Source of the DNA: Dryococelus australis
Lineage: Eukaryota; Arthropoda; Insecta; Phasmatodea; Phasmatidae
Length of the DNA stretch: 64,000 nt
Assembly (NCBI GenBank): GCA_029891345.1
Contig: CM056997.1
Span: 220,286,172 to 220,350,171 of the forward strand
Direction: 5' to 3'
Both the position numbers and the translations under genes were made by a program. Numbering within the stretch: position 1 is the stretch's first letter; every line of letters starts with the position of its first letter. Under the pieces are notes generated by a model. The model did no database searches, was not told the DNA's origin, and worked only from the letters and a program-made list of their open reading frames with translations. This document shows positions 9,370-21,815 of the stretch, piece by piece.

Positions 9370-12300
9370 ATGGTGTCTAGCCAAGTTGGCTCACAGAATT
9401 CCTGTACAATTCCTGTACATTCCTGTAGAGCAATGAAAAATTTAATTTACATCTGCAGCTTCCAAGTACCCTTAATGATGCTTACAGAAAAGTACAAAAC
9501 AAACATTATTAAAAATTATATGCATTTCCTCATTATTTCAAATACAGTTTACTCAAATACATGGATGGATAATGCTTAAAAGGAACATATCACTTTAATA
9601 ATTATGTACCTGTGTTTACAAATATTAACAGGTTACACATAAAATAAACTTATGGTCTCCCTTTTCCACTGCAAACATCTAATGCAGTCAGTGACATTAA
9701 TATAAGATGGGATGGATTTTTATACTACCGGTAATTAATAAGTCAATACCCGTAGAATCAAGCTTATTTAATCAAGTGCACGTTTGTGACATCCAAAGCT
9801 ATCCTATCATACAAATGATATTTTAATAATAAAATATAATTTTTTAGTAGGGGGAGAGAAAATGTTAATCGTTCTGTACTGCATATACTTGTAAAAAATG
9901 TGTGTTGTTTCAAGTTATACTAGGCTACATTTTACACAGTCAAGCAAGACACAGGTAAGCCTATGCAAAATTCTTAGCACTGCAAAGTGCAATGCTGAAA
10001 AGAAACTGTAGCTATCTTATAGTAAATATGGGTGATAAATGTGGCTATAGTTCTTCAATTGTGGTGAATAATCAGGAGTTGGCAAGTATTTCAAATTCTG
10101 AATTGAACAAAGTGTTGAAACTGCATACTAAGGCAGAGTTTTAACTGATAATTTTGACATTAAGTAATTTTGGATTTCTTTGGTTTCAGCTCAGATGCTA
10201 TCGGCTTGTTAAGCATTCATAACAACGCATTGTATGTAAAATTTTGATAATTTATTAATGGAGCAGTAATTATATCCCTATTATGTAACAAAACAACAAG
10301 AATAGCAAACTGCCTCTTTATGTAGGCGCATCAGTCGGTCGCATGCGGTGACACACACCACACACTCTGCCACCAGGTGGCCGCACGCAACAAGAATTGT
10401 CATTCCACCCCCACCACCCAACCCTTAACTATACAAACACCCACGCAGTCACGCTGCAGTTTCCTGCCTAGTTTTTCTTTTCTTTTTACCTGACCTAGTT
10501 TTTGTGCCACACATGAAAGAATGAGAGGAACAGAAGTTCTTTTCATAATGTCCAGGACATGGGTTTAAAGAAAAATTGCTGCACTAAATATTTTGACCTG
10601 GAAGACACTTCATTTGAGTGGTTTTGTGTTGAATAACATGACTTGGTAACGTCTGGACAGCTATGTATGTAATGCTTGAAACTGCATCAGAGAAAGGGTG
10701 CAACTACCACTGCCCATAGGGATACTGTGTGCAGTAGTTCCCCGCAGGTAGTTGCCGAGCTGCCTGTTTTGTGTTGAATAACATGACTTGGTAACGTCTG
10801 GACAGGTATGTATGTAATGCTTGAAACTGCATCAGAGAAAGGGTGGCACTACCACTGCCCATAAGGATACTGTGTGCAGTAGTTCCCCGCAGGTAGTTGC
10901 TGAGCTACCTGTTTTGTGTTGAATAACATGACTTGGTAACGTCTGGACAGCTATGTATGTAATGCTTGAAACTGCATCAGAGAAAGGGTGCAACTACCAC
11001 TGCCCATAGGGATACTGTGTGCAGTAGTTCCCCGCAGGTAGTTGCCGAGCTGCCTGTTTTGTGTTGAATAACATGACTTGGTAACGTCTGGACAGGTATG
11101 TATGTAATGCTTGAAACTGCATCAGAGAAAGGGTGCAACTACCACTGCCCATAAGGATACTGTGTGCAGTAGTTCCCCGCAGGTAGTTGCCGAGCTGCCT
11201 GTTTTGTGTTGAATAACATGACTTGGTAACGTCTGGACAGGTATGTATGTAATGCTTGAAACTGCATCAGAGAAAGGGTGGCACTACCACTGCCCATAAG
11301 GATACTGTGTGCAGTAGTTCCCCGCAGGTAGTTGCTGAGCTGCCTGTTTTGTGTTGAATAACATGACTTGGTAACGTCTGGACAGGTATGTATGTAATGC
11401 TTGAAACTGCATCAGAGAAAGGGTGGCACTACCACTGCCCATAAGGATACTGTGTGCAGTAGTTCCCCGCAGGTAGTTGCCGAGCTGCCTGTTTTGTGTT
11501 GAATAACATGACTTGGTAACGTCTGGACAGGTATGTATGTAATGCTTGAAACTGCATCAGAGAAAGGGTGGCACTACCACTGCCCATAAGGATACTGTGT
11601 GCAGTAGTTCCCCGCAGGTAGTTGCCGAGCTGCCTGGTTTTTTTTTTCGGGAAGGCTTGGAATGCTATGGTCTTACTCCCACGGCTGACAAACACTAGCC
11701 TGGAGAAGAAGGGAAGTGCGGAAAAAGGGGAAGAGGAAAAGGTTTTGACAGCTGCCAAGCCTAGGTAACAAAAAAAAAGGGGGGAAGGCTACGGCCTTGC
11801 ATGGGGATTATTTTCAGTATGTTTGCAAGACAGGGAAAACTTGTGGCGGAAATTTTCTTGTTTTAGTTGCACCATTTTGTGCTAAGTTTCCATGAAGTAC
11901 ATTTTATTTTAAAACTACTCCATTTCTTTTTGTATTCTATATTTTGATTGGCATTTATGAAACTTTTGATGTCCGGAGATTTAAGTTATTTCAATATAAA
12001 TTTTTCGAAACTGGGAATGGTAAAAACTGGTGTTTTTAAAGTTGCAGAGGCTGTGTGTCATTATTATTACACCATAAAATTACAGTCACTGCTGAAAGCC
12101 ACAGAGGCAAGTTATAGAGGGGAAAGACTGCACATCAGTTTTAGTGGCTTGTTCATAGAGCGCCTTTCTGGAGGCCTTTACTTTGAGAAAAAAATTGCAA
12201 GAGACACGTGGGTAAATACTGCATATACTAATATTTAAAATGTGCAATGACACCACTGTTTTCTGAGGAAAATACCTGTTCCAACTAAAAAAAACTAATA

Positions 12301-12880
12301 AAAAAACTTTTTTAAAACTCAAAATAATGTGATTCTAAGTAAAAAATTAAAGCTCCTGGCATTTCGAATTATTGAGGTTTTACTTACATGTTTATAAGCA
12401 TTTATACTTTAGAATGAATATAATGTAGTGCAAGCCCGGTTACACAAATATTATCGTCGTTTACCATGCATTAACAGATTACAAACGTAGCTACCAGATG
12501 GTCACACTTTAATAGTTACTGCACTGTACATTACGGAACACTGTTATATGCCGGCTGACATGAGCCCCGGGCTGGGGCAAGCGGACACAATTGAGATTGG
12601 GCGAGTCCATTAGTCCGACCGACATGCATGTATTTTGCTGTGCATTATCCGTAGCGAGTGACAGGCGCAGTCAACGTCAGCAGTAAAATGTTGTTGATGC
12701 ACTAATTACCACCAAGCATTTTGGCTTTCATGACCACATTATAGACTTTCGGAGAGGAGGAAAAGAAACGAATTCCCGGACTTGTGACTAAAATCCCGTG
12801 CAATTCCCATAATTTTCCTGGGCAGTGGAATTCCTGTACAATTCCCATTTTTCCTGGTTTTCCCGGTCAGTAAACACCCT
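9370..12880. mobile_element. Possible nonautonomous element with the tandem array inside
   Basis: Near 9370 the sequence TGGTGTCTAGCC is followed by AATTCCTGTACAATTCCTGT, and near 12880 the complement of AGGGTGTTTACTGACC is preceded by similar AATTCCTGTACAATTCCC words (12830-12850). The inverted, related ends could delimit one element of about 3.5 kb that contains the 145-bp array. The termini match only partly and no clean target duplication is visible, so this is a hypothesis rather than a firm call. Confidence 0.3.
10621..11635. repeat. Tandem array, seven 145-bp units
   Basis: Seven head-to-tail copies starting at 10621, 10766, 10911, 11056, 11201, 11346 and 11491; every period is exactly 145 bp and the array ends at 11635, where the last unit runs into a T-tract. 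Units begin GTTTTGTGTTGAATAACATG. They differ only at a few diagnostic positions: units 1 and 3 share CAGCTATG, GTGCAACT and CATAGGG, units 2, 5, 6 and 7 carry CAGGTATG, GTGGCACT and CATAAGG, and unit 4 is a mixture. Units 1, 3 and 4 contain a perfect 9-bp inverted repeat (GCAACTACC / GGTAGTTGC, 10700-10708 and 10747-10755 in unit 1). A reverse frame through the array at 11429-11758 is a by-product of the period, not a gene. Confidence 0.97.
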
Positions 12881-13041
12881 ATTTACATAATGTGGCAGGC
12901 TCTAAGGTTATACCCCCACCATATCATACTCTGAATAATGGGTTCCAAGAATAGTCAGTGATGTTTCCCTTATTGTGACATTACCCAAACTCGCTTATAT
13001 CTCACGTGCAGTATAAAAGTGATTCCATGAGCTTTACTCAC
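11636..13041. other. No gene recognised between array and exon 3
   Basis: A T-run, two loosely similar purine/GC patches (11641-11800) and AT-rich sequence. An open frame of 96 codons at 11948-12238 shows no recognisable domain and no splice or codon signal that would distinguish it from chance. 12540-12660 is GC-richer but matches nothing I know. Probably intron of the minus-strand acyltransferase gene. Confidence 0.4.
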
Positions 13042-13136
13042 CATGCCAAATCCAGCCGTGAGCATCCCAAACTGCTGCTACAGTCTTCACTGCACCATCC
13101 CAAAAGTCATGCTCGTATGCATGGCGTAAACGATCC
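13042..13136 (-). CDS. TMEM68: TMEM68-like acyltransferase, exon 3
   Basis: Coding exon of 95 nt on the minus strand. It begins after the acceptor ...GTGTGTAG (13137-13144) and ends before the donor GTGAGT (13041 downward). Reading with the one-base remainder needed by exon 2 gives R then DRLRHAYEHDFWDGAVKTVA and AVWDAHGWIWHG. This is the region just after the membrane anchor of TMEM68, where the human protein has a WDG-x-x-KTVA...WD-x-H-x-x-WHGYEV block. Phases are consistent: exon 2 ends in phase 2 and this exon starts with the missing base, leaving one base of a glycine codon for exon 4. TMEM68 (also called DIESL) is an ER membrane glycerolipid acyltransferase that makes triacylglycerol; that is family knowledge, the catalytic HX4D motif is in a later exon not seen here. 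No frame damage. Confidence 0.9.
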
Positions 13137-13144
13137 CTACACAC

Positions 13145-15120
13145 AGCACAAACATACTCAACTAATAATGCTGTTGTGAGTTATCAGTGGTACATTCTAC
13201 ACTCAAATGCACATTACTACACACTGATGCCCATCATGGCTTGAACTACCTGAGGTATCCTATATATCGCTGGCAAATGGAGAATTGTGGGATATAAGTA
13301 GCAGTTCCCATCCTGAATTTGCCATTCCTGATGAAGGAGGTCCAGAACAACAAACCATTTATTTGCATCAAATATTAAAGCAGAATATTGATTTTTTATT
13401 GCCTTGATTCCACTAACATGAAATCATTTCTGGAAAAGTTTAAACATTTGAAAAAGTGCAGTATAAATGAGCCACTCACCACTGAACTGTAATAATGATC
13501 TGTCAGTTCAGAATGCCCTAGTGATTAATCTCTAATGAGTTTTTCTCACATAATACAAATTTCCCTTCTGTAACAAACTCCAAAATTTTTTTGCGTTGAA
13601 CATCAATATATGTAGTAAAACTACCTTCAGAAGGGTCCTTGGTTGAACTTATTTTAATTTCTATTAGTACAAGTTTTAATGAGAACTTTTGGTTCTCACT
13701 TGCCTGCCATAATATTTTCAATTGCATTGTGTAGACAGAATTAGAGTGGTTATTCCTACAGGGTACAGTTTCCTTCTAGAGACTGATCAGGTTCACTTAT
13801 CACACTTGGCATACTGTAGTTAGGTAAACCATCGCACTCAGTGCCATTTTCCATCTGTGCTTTAAGACAGTTCCAGACTTTGGTGCAGCTGCACATTATC
13901 TACATACTTAAAACAAATACCAGATAAAATATGTTCTTTGGCAACTTGAAATACAAACAACATCTTAAGGAAAACTATAGTGGCAAACATTAGCTACTGA
14001 CAATCACAAAAGTTATTAACAAACAAGGCATTTGAAAATTTATAATACTGGATGCCTAAGTGATGAATAACAATCTTTAAGCAATCATTTTACTGAACAA
14101 GACTTTCAAGTAACCCTATCATTTAAGTACAATGGGTAATTAGGACTATATCTGATGAGGTGGAAAATTTTTTTAAGGTTAATGCAAATTACCTGCACAA
14201 GAATTCACATGAAAAACCAAATTGGAAAAACTACATACAGTGTAGCCAGTAAAAACTGAATCTACAACATCAAGTGCGCAAGTAAACATGCCACTAAGTA
14301 ACCACTCACATGTCTCATACACATACATCACTCTCTCAAAGTAATATTGACACCACTAAAAAAAAAAAAATACAAAAATGTTAAGGTCATTATTTAAAAT
14401 AGCATGTACCAGTCTTTCATATATAATAAATACATAAATATATTTCCAATAATAAATGCCAAATAGCAATGTTTTAATGGACTCAAGTCACACATTTACC
14501 CTCATGACAATCATGTGTTCAAAAGTGGCCTTCATAAGTTTAAGCGTAGAGTGTAAACAAAATAATGACAGGAATAATATGTTTGGAAATCTTTACCTCC
14601 TTCAATAGCATATGTTGACAATCAGGGTTTAAAATTTAAAACTGCTCTCCTGCAAAATGACTACACACTTTTGAATTGTAAACATATAACTTTGACAGAG
14701 CAACTGTGTACACACATGCATAGTACTAACTTTGACAGAGCAACTGTGTACACACATGCATAGTACTAACTTTATGAAACTAGTGTCTAAATTATAACCT
14801 CACTAGTTTTGCTAGAGCAAAAAAGGTCCTGATAAGGAAACACAGTTTGCTTAGCTTCAAATAATAAAGATTCAATAAGAATCCTTGGCAGCACATTGGT
14901 AAATACAAAACCCTATCTTCGAACATTTTCACATTTAAAGCTAATTGATGCAATAAATATTTTTACCTCACAGCACTGTTTTAAATCACTTTATTACCAA
15001 ATCATGTAGTCTTCCACATCATTCAATTTACAAACATCTACTTGACCATAAAATGAAAATTTCATTGCATAAAAAAGAACTGGTAAAAAGAAGTAATTCT
15101 ACAATACAGTGTTAAAACTT
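13145..15120. other. AT-rich intronic sequence, one 40-bp duplication
   Basis: No gene or known element recognised. The one clear structure is a perfect tandem duplication of 40 bp, AACTTTGACAGAGCAACTGT... at 14688-14727 repeated at 14728-14767. Confidence 0.5.
14688..14767. repeat. Perfect 40-bp tandem duplication
   Basis: Two identical copies, 14688-14727 and 14728-14767, each containing GTACACACATGCATAGTACT; a third partial start (AACTTT) follows. Identity of the copies indicates a recent slippage or duplication event. Confidence 0.95.
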
Positions 15121-15124
15121 GATA

Positions 15125-15700
15125 GGACCTTCTACAAGGGAGCATCAAAGAGGCTCTAGAAAACCAACCCAAAATTTCACTTAAAAATTATCAGCAAGAT
15201 CAAGAAATTCTTTTAGCAGAAAACCGTAAATTAGTTCATGCTGAGAAACATAGCACACAAGACATCCTTTGAGAAAACTTTGATTTATTGATATCCTTTG
15301 TTTTCAATTTTTTTTCTGTATCAACATCAATTTTACCATTTGACAAACTCATACAATTATACAAACTATTCATGAATACTCTTTTCAATAATGAGCATAA
15401 ATCCATACAATTGCACTATAGAATTTAAGGGAAAACCCATTTTGAAAATGGGAAAAATTTATAAACTATTCATATAAAATATTCATCAGTATCCCTTTAG
15501 AATTTCTAAATGTTGAAAAAAAAATTGCAGAAAGCATTATTATTAATGTGCAGCAAATACAAAATGTGCTCTAAAATATCTCTAAAAGTCTGTAAATTGT
15601 GTTGACAATTATTTTGAAACTTTAATGATTTTTCCTGAACATTCATAAAAGAGAGTTGTCTTTGATCACACAACTTAACTGCACGGACAGTTACCATTAT
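15125..15700 (-). repeat. Dispersed AT-rich repeat, copy 1
   Basis: Shares a series of words in the same order with 24385-24870: GGGAGCATCAAAGAGGCTCT (15139-15158) versus GGGGCATCAAAGGGGCTCTAG, ACATAGCACACAAGA (15247) versus ACATAGCACACAAGAG, and at the other end CTGAACATTCATAAAAGAG (about 15635) versus CTAGACATTCATTAAACATG. On the minus strand both read a similar peptide (here VTVRAVKLCDQRQLSFMNVQ, 15637-15697). It may be a LINE or other element tail with residual coding sequence; I do not recognise the family. Confidence 0.6.
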
Positions 15701-15842
15701 TCAGGCACATTCTTAAGATTTCCCTTAACATCCATTTAAAAAGGAATTTGCATTTATCCGAAACCCAGGAATAAGCAGATCTTCTCAAAAGAAGACTCAT
15801 TCTGCGTGTGCGCGTGCATGTGTTTGTGTGTGCGTGTCTATA

Positions 15843-16114
15843 TATATAAAAGTAAGTCTCAAAACTCGTTCAACACCAACTTCTGCAACGCTGACGATCA
15901 AGATTTCCGGTGGCACTTGTTCCACTGGCAAGGCGAGCTTATATGACATCAGCTACCCCAACGCAGCCAAGCGTCAGTTTGGCACACCATGCGAGCAGCA
16001 TGTATGGCAGTACATCAGGTAGCGGGGGAAGATATGTCGGTGACCAACTTCATGTGTCAGGCAGCACCTTGTCGTTTCAAGACTTTGACGTGTTCAAGTA
16101 CGTGTGTGGCAGAA
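15843..16114 (+). other. GC-richer island, possible orphan exon
   Basis: About 270 bp of balanced composition within very AT-rich intron. Two overlapping plus frames are open: 15828-16022 and 15910-16119 (the latter ends FQDFDVFKYVCGRK). A donor-like AAA|GTAAGA lies at 16112-16120. Neither frame resembles a family I know, and it could equally be a transposon relic on either strand. It sits in intron 2 of the minus-strand gene. A GT/CA-rich run (15803-15837) precedes it. Confidence 0.25.
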
Positions 16115-16120
16115 AGTAAG

Positions 16121-19100
16121 AAATTTTAGTCCATAAACCCGTAGCAAGTAAAAAAAAACACAGTTTGTGAATTGTCTTTCATAAAGGAAAACAGTGTTAA
16201 ATTAATGAACAGACGTGCTCCGTAGGTGGCGAGCGAGCGAGGTGAAACAGTTACGGCAGGCAGTCTGTTCGGGACACAAAATTCTTGAAAATTGTTAACG
16301 GTCGTCACAAACTCTACATTATACTTAAAACAGAAGCATACATAAAAGTGCAGTGAACATGAAATTGACATCCAAACAGCACATTCCCTTGCAGTGGTCT
16401 AAAAAAAAAAATAATAAATTCCAGAAGACAATTGTAAATTGGTGAAGAATCAGGCCTACTTATATGACCAGCTAAAATTAATAAATTCACCAGAAAATGA
16501 CGTTTTAAAATAATACTAGAAAACAAGGCCATGGCAAAACATAAAGAAGCATTCTATATTTTTTTTGGCTCTTTTACTAAAATGTCTAAAGTAAAATTAA
16601 AATATTTGCCAGATTTGTTTAAATCTAGCTTAATAAAATTAAAGCTTCCAATGAAGGGACAGTATGTCCAGGTAAAAAAATTCAGTAATTGCGTTTTTAA
16701 CGTACTTTATTAAATGTGGGCTAGATAATCTGGAAGGTGAATTTCAAAAAGACAAATCCCATTACATTATTAACAGTAAACAATTACTTTTAAATATCAA
16801 GTTTTTCCACAAATAGACTGCTAACTTAATGCAACATGAGGTCACATTGATTTCAAATATTTTGGTTGGAATAAATCGTAGCACAATGAAAAAGAAGATT
16901 TTTCACAAATTACCATTATGCATTTCAAAATCTTTATATTAAAATTTTATTTTAAAAATCATAGTTGACATGTTTTAACTTGGTGTAAATGTATATTAGG
17001 ATGAGGACAGTGTCAAAACATACAAGGTGTTATTTCAATTTAAATGCAACAGGTTATGCACTTTCCAAAAACTTAAAACGTAAGCAGTATTTTAGACTTT
17101 TGAATTATTTTAGATAATAGAAAAAAAATTTTATAACTAAAAAATATTGAACAGCTGTAGTTTTATACATTCCAATAAGGACATTAGCTTTTTCCATGCC
17201 ACAACTTACCTAATACTTAATGTGTGCTTATATCTAACATAAACTGATAAATTTCAAACTAGTGGCTACAATGATACAAAGTAAAAGATTAGCAACAATC
17301 ATACTGTGCACACAAAGCAAGTGATAAGAAATGTTGCAGATTTCTTCCTGTTCTCCTGCCAGTCTGCAGCCTATACATGCACAGGCAAAAAGATGACTAG
17401 CAAGTACAAATTAAGGTACGTTACTTTCAAATTATGTTTCTTAAATTTGATTTTACTTATTGCCAGTAATATTATGCCTGTTAAGAAAAACAATTCAAAA
17501 CAAAAATTATATTGAGAAAGACCACTATTACTTCTATAACTTTACTGTCTTCAATTGTATCAAACATTTTCCCAACATAATTCTATAGAGATTTAATTAT
17601 CTTTTTTGAACTTAAGTATTATTTCTTTTAGTTTATCATTTTGATAAAAATAACTTTTATGTAATAACCTTACTGTATCATTTTGATCAAAATTACCTTC
17701 ACACAGACTTCATGTGTGAAAGCAATTTTTAATCTATTATGGTGGTGTTTGAAAATGTAGTTGTTACACATATATTCTTCTTTACAAAGGTTTCACTCCA
17801 CAATTTACAAAACAAAAGTATTATTCAATTTTTGGATCAAATTATTTTTAAAAATTACTTGATTTTATACTTTTGGCATTGGTCTATAAATTTATACTTA
17901 AGTTGAATATGTGCAGTAATATTATCCTGTCTGGTTGAAGTTCCAATGCATCAGTTTGAAAGAATTACAAATGACTAACAGACTAACAAACTGTATAAAA
18001 AACATGCATGGTAAATGACCCCATGATGAATTTAATTACTCTTTTAATCTTCTATGTACACAAAGCTAGATTACCTACAAGAGCACAAAAAAAAAAGTTT
18101 TCAAAAATGTAAAATTAAAATTAAAACGAATATTTAAAACATGTACCTAGATTCTAGATGGCCGATTCCGACTTAACATTGTGGCGACTCTAATTGACAA
18201 AACTACAAATTATTACTTTTTGACTTACTATTCATACATTACAAACTCACATCTTTATGTATGTTTTATCTATAAAAAAAATTGTTTTATGATTATTCAA
18301 GAGTTTCAATTAATTAAAAAAAAAACCAAAAATAAAAACACACTTATAGGTACAGTGCATGTTGGTTATTATTTATCGAGTTTTATATAAAAGGGAAGCA
18401 AGGACTCAAATTGGTGAGTCCAACGTGATGCCAAATTACGAAGAAAGTTCATGTTGCTGTTAAAATACCGACCATTTGGAGAAAAAATATTAACGTGTGG
18501 TTCATGTACGAGTTTTTTTATCTGAATACACACTGAAGTAAAGTGACATGACATATGTCTATGTTGCGTTAAATGCTATGAGTACATTGTCAAGAACATA
18601 ACTGCATCAAAACATACAAAAACATAAACATTTAAACACATTTATTATGAAAGCACAAGGAAATATTAATATGAGGGGAAAAAAAAAACTGATGTAATGG
18701 TCCACCTGGTACAACAGGTAATTACTGGGGAAGGTTTCCTCCATTGAAATAAACTAATTTAAACTGGGCACCGTAAAAACTAAATTAAATATGCTTTGGT
18801 CCAAGATAGCAAGACCAACACAAAATTTCTAACTTAAAATTTGGCTAGCAAAGGCATGATATCTCAGTTTCCACTGGGTAGCAGTTACGACCGGAAAATT
18901 GTCCATTTTTGTACAAATTGTAAGAATCTTCAAACTTAAATTTTTGAATAACAAGTTCACATGTTAGATATTATGAGATTTAGGCCACTGTATGTTTCAC
19001 GTGTCAAGTCAAACTATGGAGATGGATGGTGTCCCTTTGCTAGAATGCTGCCATTGCTGTCGAAGCTTGCTGTAGAAACACTAAAAAAAGTATGTATTTT

Positions 19101-20060
19101 TGTGTTTGAGGGCCTCTTCCATATGTGCCCACGCTTTCACAAGTCTAATTAATATATCTTTCAGCACTACTGTCATTAAATTTATGATGGCGCACAATTT
19201 TCAAAACTCAATTCTCGGAACACTAAAACTTATGTCGTGCTGCGATGAAAGGGTAACCGAAAGTAATTCAAAATTGGCAAAGACAAACCAAAAATGTTCT
19301 ACAGCTACAATAAAATGTACAAGGAGAATAAAATATGCTACAGTTACACACATATCAGAAGGATTATCAGATGTAACATTTTGCTACTTAAAATAAATTT
19401 AACTACATTTAACCTCTCTATGCAATAAACAAACAAATATTCTTACGTTTTAAACTGACAATACAGTAATATAATTTAATTATAAAATCCAAAAAATTCA
19501 TGAATCTTTCTCAGAAAAAATAAGATGGATGAGAAACTTGAAATATAAATTATCCGGGGCTGAGTTTAAAGTGTCTTTCCAGTCCAAATAAAATCACTTA
19601 TATAAAATAAAATTACGAATGAATAAAATATAATTACTTCATGCTGTTAATTTATGAAATTATGACTTGAAGAAAGAAACAGCATCAATTAAATAAATTA
19701 CTGTGTATATATGTAGTAATAACAGGTGTTTGTTGATTGCTGCTGAATTATATCCCATAGTAAACACAGTGAAACAGTAGAAACAATATTTGAACATGAA
19801 TTAGACCTGCTGTAAAGCAATAAAGACAAACACACAAAAATTTCAATTTCATTGGAAAATAATAAACAATATCAATATTATTTATCTTGAAATATAAAAT
19901 CAAATCAAGTCTACTAGAAAAGAAAAAAAAGTCAAACATTCAAAAACTAACATTTGAAAATAAAACATTGCCCATAACACAACTTCAGTGATTGTGCAGT
20001 TGTCCAATGTGACGTCGTAGGATGAGGGCTAGGAGAAGTGCACGAGAGTGACTTATTACA
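16121..20060. other. AT-rich intronic sequence, nothing recognised
   Basis: About 3.9 kb of very AT-rich sequence. Short open frames occur on both strands but none shows conserved motifs. No inverted ends or tandem arrays stood out. Confidence 0.5.
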
Positions 20061-21815
20061 CAGATAAAATAATTTATAAAAATTATAACAGTAGTGGTGA
20101 AAGAGTACCACCTTGTGAAATGCCAGACATAACTTAGGGATTAGAGAGAGAATTTTCTACTCTAAGAAATAGTTGGAGAATCTGTTGACATGATAATTGT
20201 CTAAACCTATAACTTGTAATTTCTACAAAATAACAGAATGCTGGCAAGTGTTGAAAGTTTTTTGTAAATCAAATAATATAACATCCACTTGATTTCTTGT
20301 TGTTACTTCATGATTTATATAATCATTTACAAAATTAAACAGATTAGAAGTGGTAATTTCACCAGATCGGAAACCGTGTTGATAATCAATTATTAAATTT
20401 TTCGTATGAAAATTTAGATGCCTATGAATTACTTTCTCGAAAACCTTAGAAAAGCTACATATTTGAGATATTGGTCTATAGTTATTAATTTCATGTTTGT
20501 TCCCTTTCTTAAATATTTCAACAACCATTGCTTGTTTCCAAAGGGTAGGACAAACACCACTACAAAGGCTATACTTAAAAATATGGGCAAGCAATGGGGT
20601 TAAGATTTTGGCACAACCTTTGATTATAAAATAATTATAACATTGGGTAATTCATCATATCCTGTTGCCTTGCTGCTCTTAAGCTTTTTTATCGCACAAT
20701 ACACCACACATTGTGTGATTATGGGAATATTTATAGATATGTTATTTCCATAAAAATTACTTTGACAAATTTTATTAAATGTAGTATGTACATACATTTT
20801 AGCAAAAAGTTTACCAAATAAATTTGCAAAATCAAGAGGTTCCTGTACCATTTTAACTATAATAAAGTAACATAATGTTTTCTCTATAACCTTTTTTCAT
20901 TATTTTGACATTATTCAAGAATTTACTTGGGTAATATTTCAAATTATAATTCATATTAGATTGCCAAATTTTCTTATCTAATTTAATTTTGTCTGTGACA
21001 ATTTTTCTGTATTTGGAAATGTGAGAGTAATTATAATCAGTTGGTTTTTATGTACGTAAATTCTAAAAAAGTGTTCTTTCTTTTTTAACAGTCTTGTCAA
21101 CTCCATCAAAAACCATACAGGTTATTTACTCTTTACTCTTTTCTGCTTACCTATAAACTGATTAATTAAACATTGTGAGTTACTTGTAAGGTAATCCACC
21201 ATTTGATTGCATCTTTCATCCGATAGATGGGATTACAGTCAAAACAATGAAATGCTAAATACAAGGATAAGTAATCACCACCATTTTTATATTATTTATA
21301 TTATAAGTAAACATATTCACTTCCTACACAGTTTCCAAACACTACTTTACCATGAAAAATTAAGGCAAGATGATACGTATCTTCCTCAACAATAGGGTCA
21401 ACAGATATATCAATGTTAATATGAAAATTGGAAAACACCAGGTCTTGTAAGTTAGAAAAAGGTTTGATAAAATTAAACTGCTCCAAATTGAGCGAACTTA
21501 TTAATTGTAAAAGAAATTGACCTTTTAATCTATTTTATTAATGATGAATAATATTCTGAGTATGAAGAGAGTTACATTCGATTCCAGGTATATTAAAATC
21601 ACCAACAATTATTATTTGATTAGGATAATCAATCAATTTAGCAACTAGAAAAGAAAAATAATCATTAACTTCAATAACTGACAATTGTGGAGGAAGATAT
21701 ATATTGCCCATGAGAAATTTATTAGCATTTATACTGTTAATTTCTATCCAAAATGACTCAATGTTATCTTTAAGTAAATCAAATTTTTGCACGATATGAG
21801 GATGAATCATAATAA
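20060..21815 (-). pseudogene. Jockey-like non-LTR retrotransposon fragment
   Basis: Pol fragment of a non-LTR retrotransposon on the minus strand, in several frames. Order on that strand: endonuclease block with LMGNIYLPPQLSVIEV and VGDFNIPGIECNSLH (21810-21540); end of endonuclease SVDPIVEEDTYHLALIF (about 21405-21355); RT fingers AIKKLKSSKATGYDELPN (20690-20630); RT with WKQAMVVEIFKKGNKHEINN and YRPISQICSFSKVFEKVI (20550-20430), QHGFRSGEITTSNLFNFVND (about 20385-20325); and VMSGISQGGTLSPLL (about 20125-20080). The YADD catalytic box and everything after it are missing, and the 5' end of endonuclease is also absent. Such an element copies itself by target-primed reverse transcription. AT-rich drift and frameshifts indicate an old insertion, in intron 2 of the acyltransferase gene. 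Confidence 0.85.

Noticed and set aside
10621-11635. Regular repeats considered as a CRISPR array or gene family
   Set aside because: Units are contiguous 145-mers without spacers, in a eukaryotic intron; the reverse frame at 11429-11758 simply follows the period.
19100-19396. 98-codon plus frame in intron
   Set aside because: Low-complexity AT-rich translation with no motif or splice context; chance frame.
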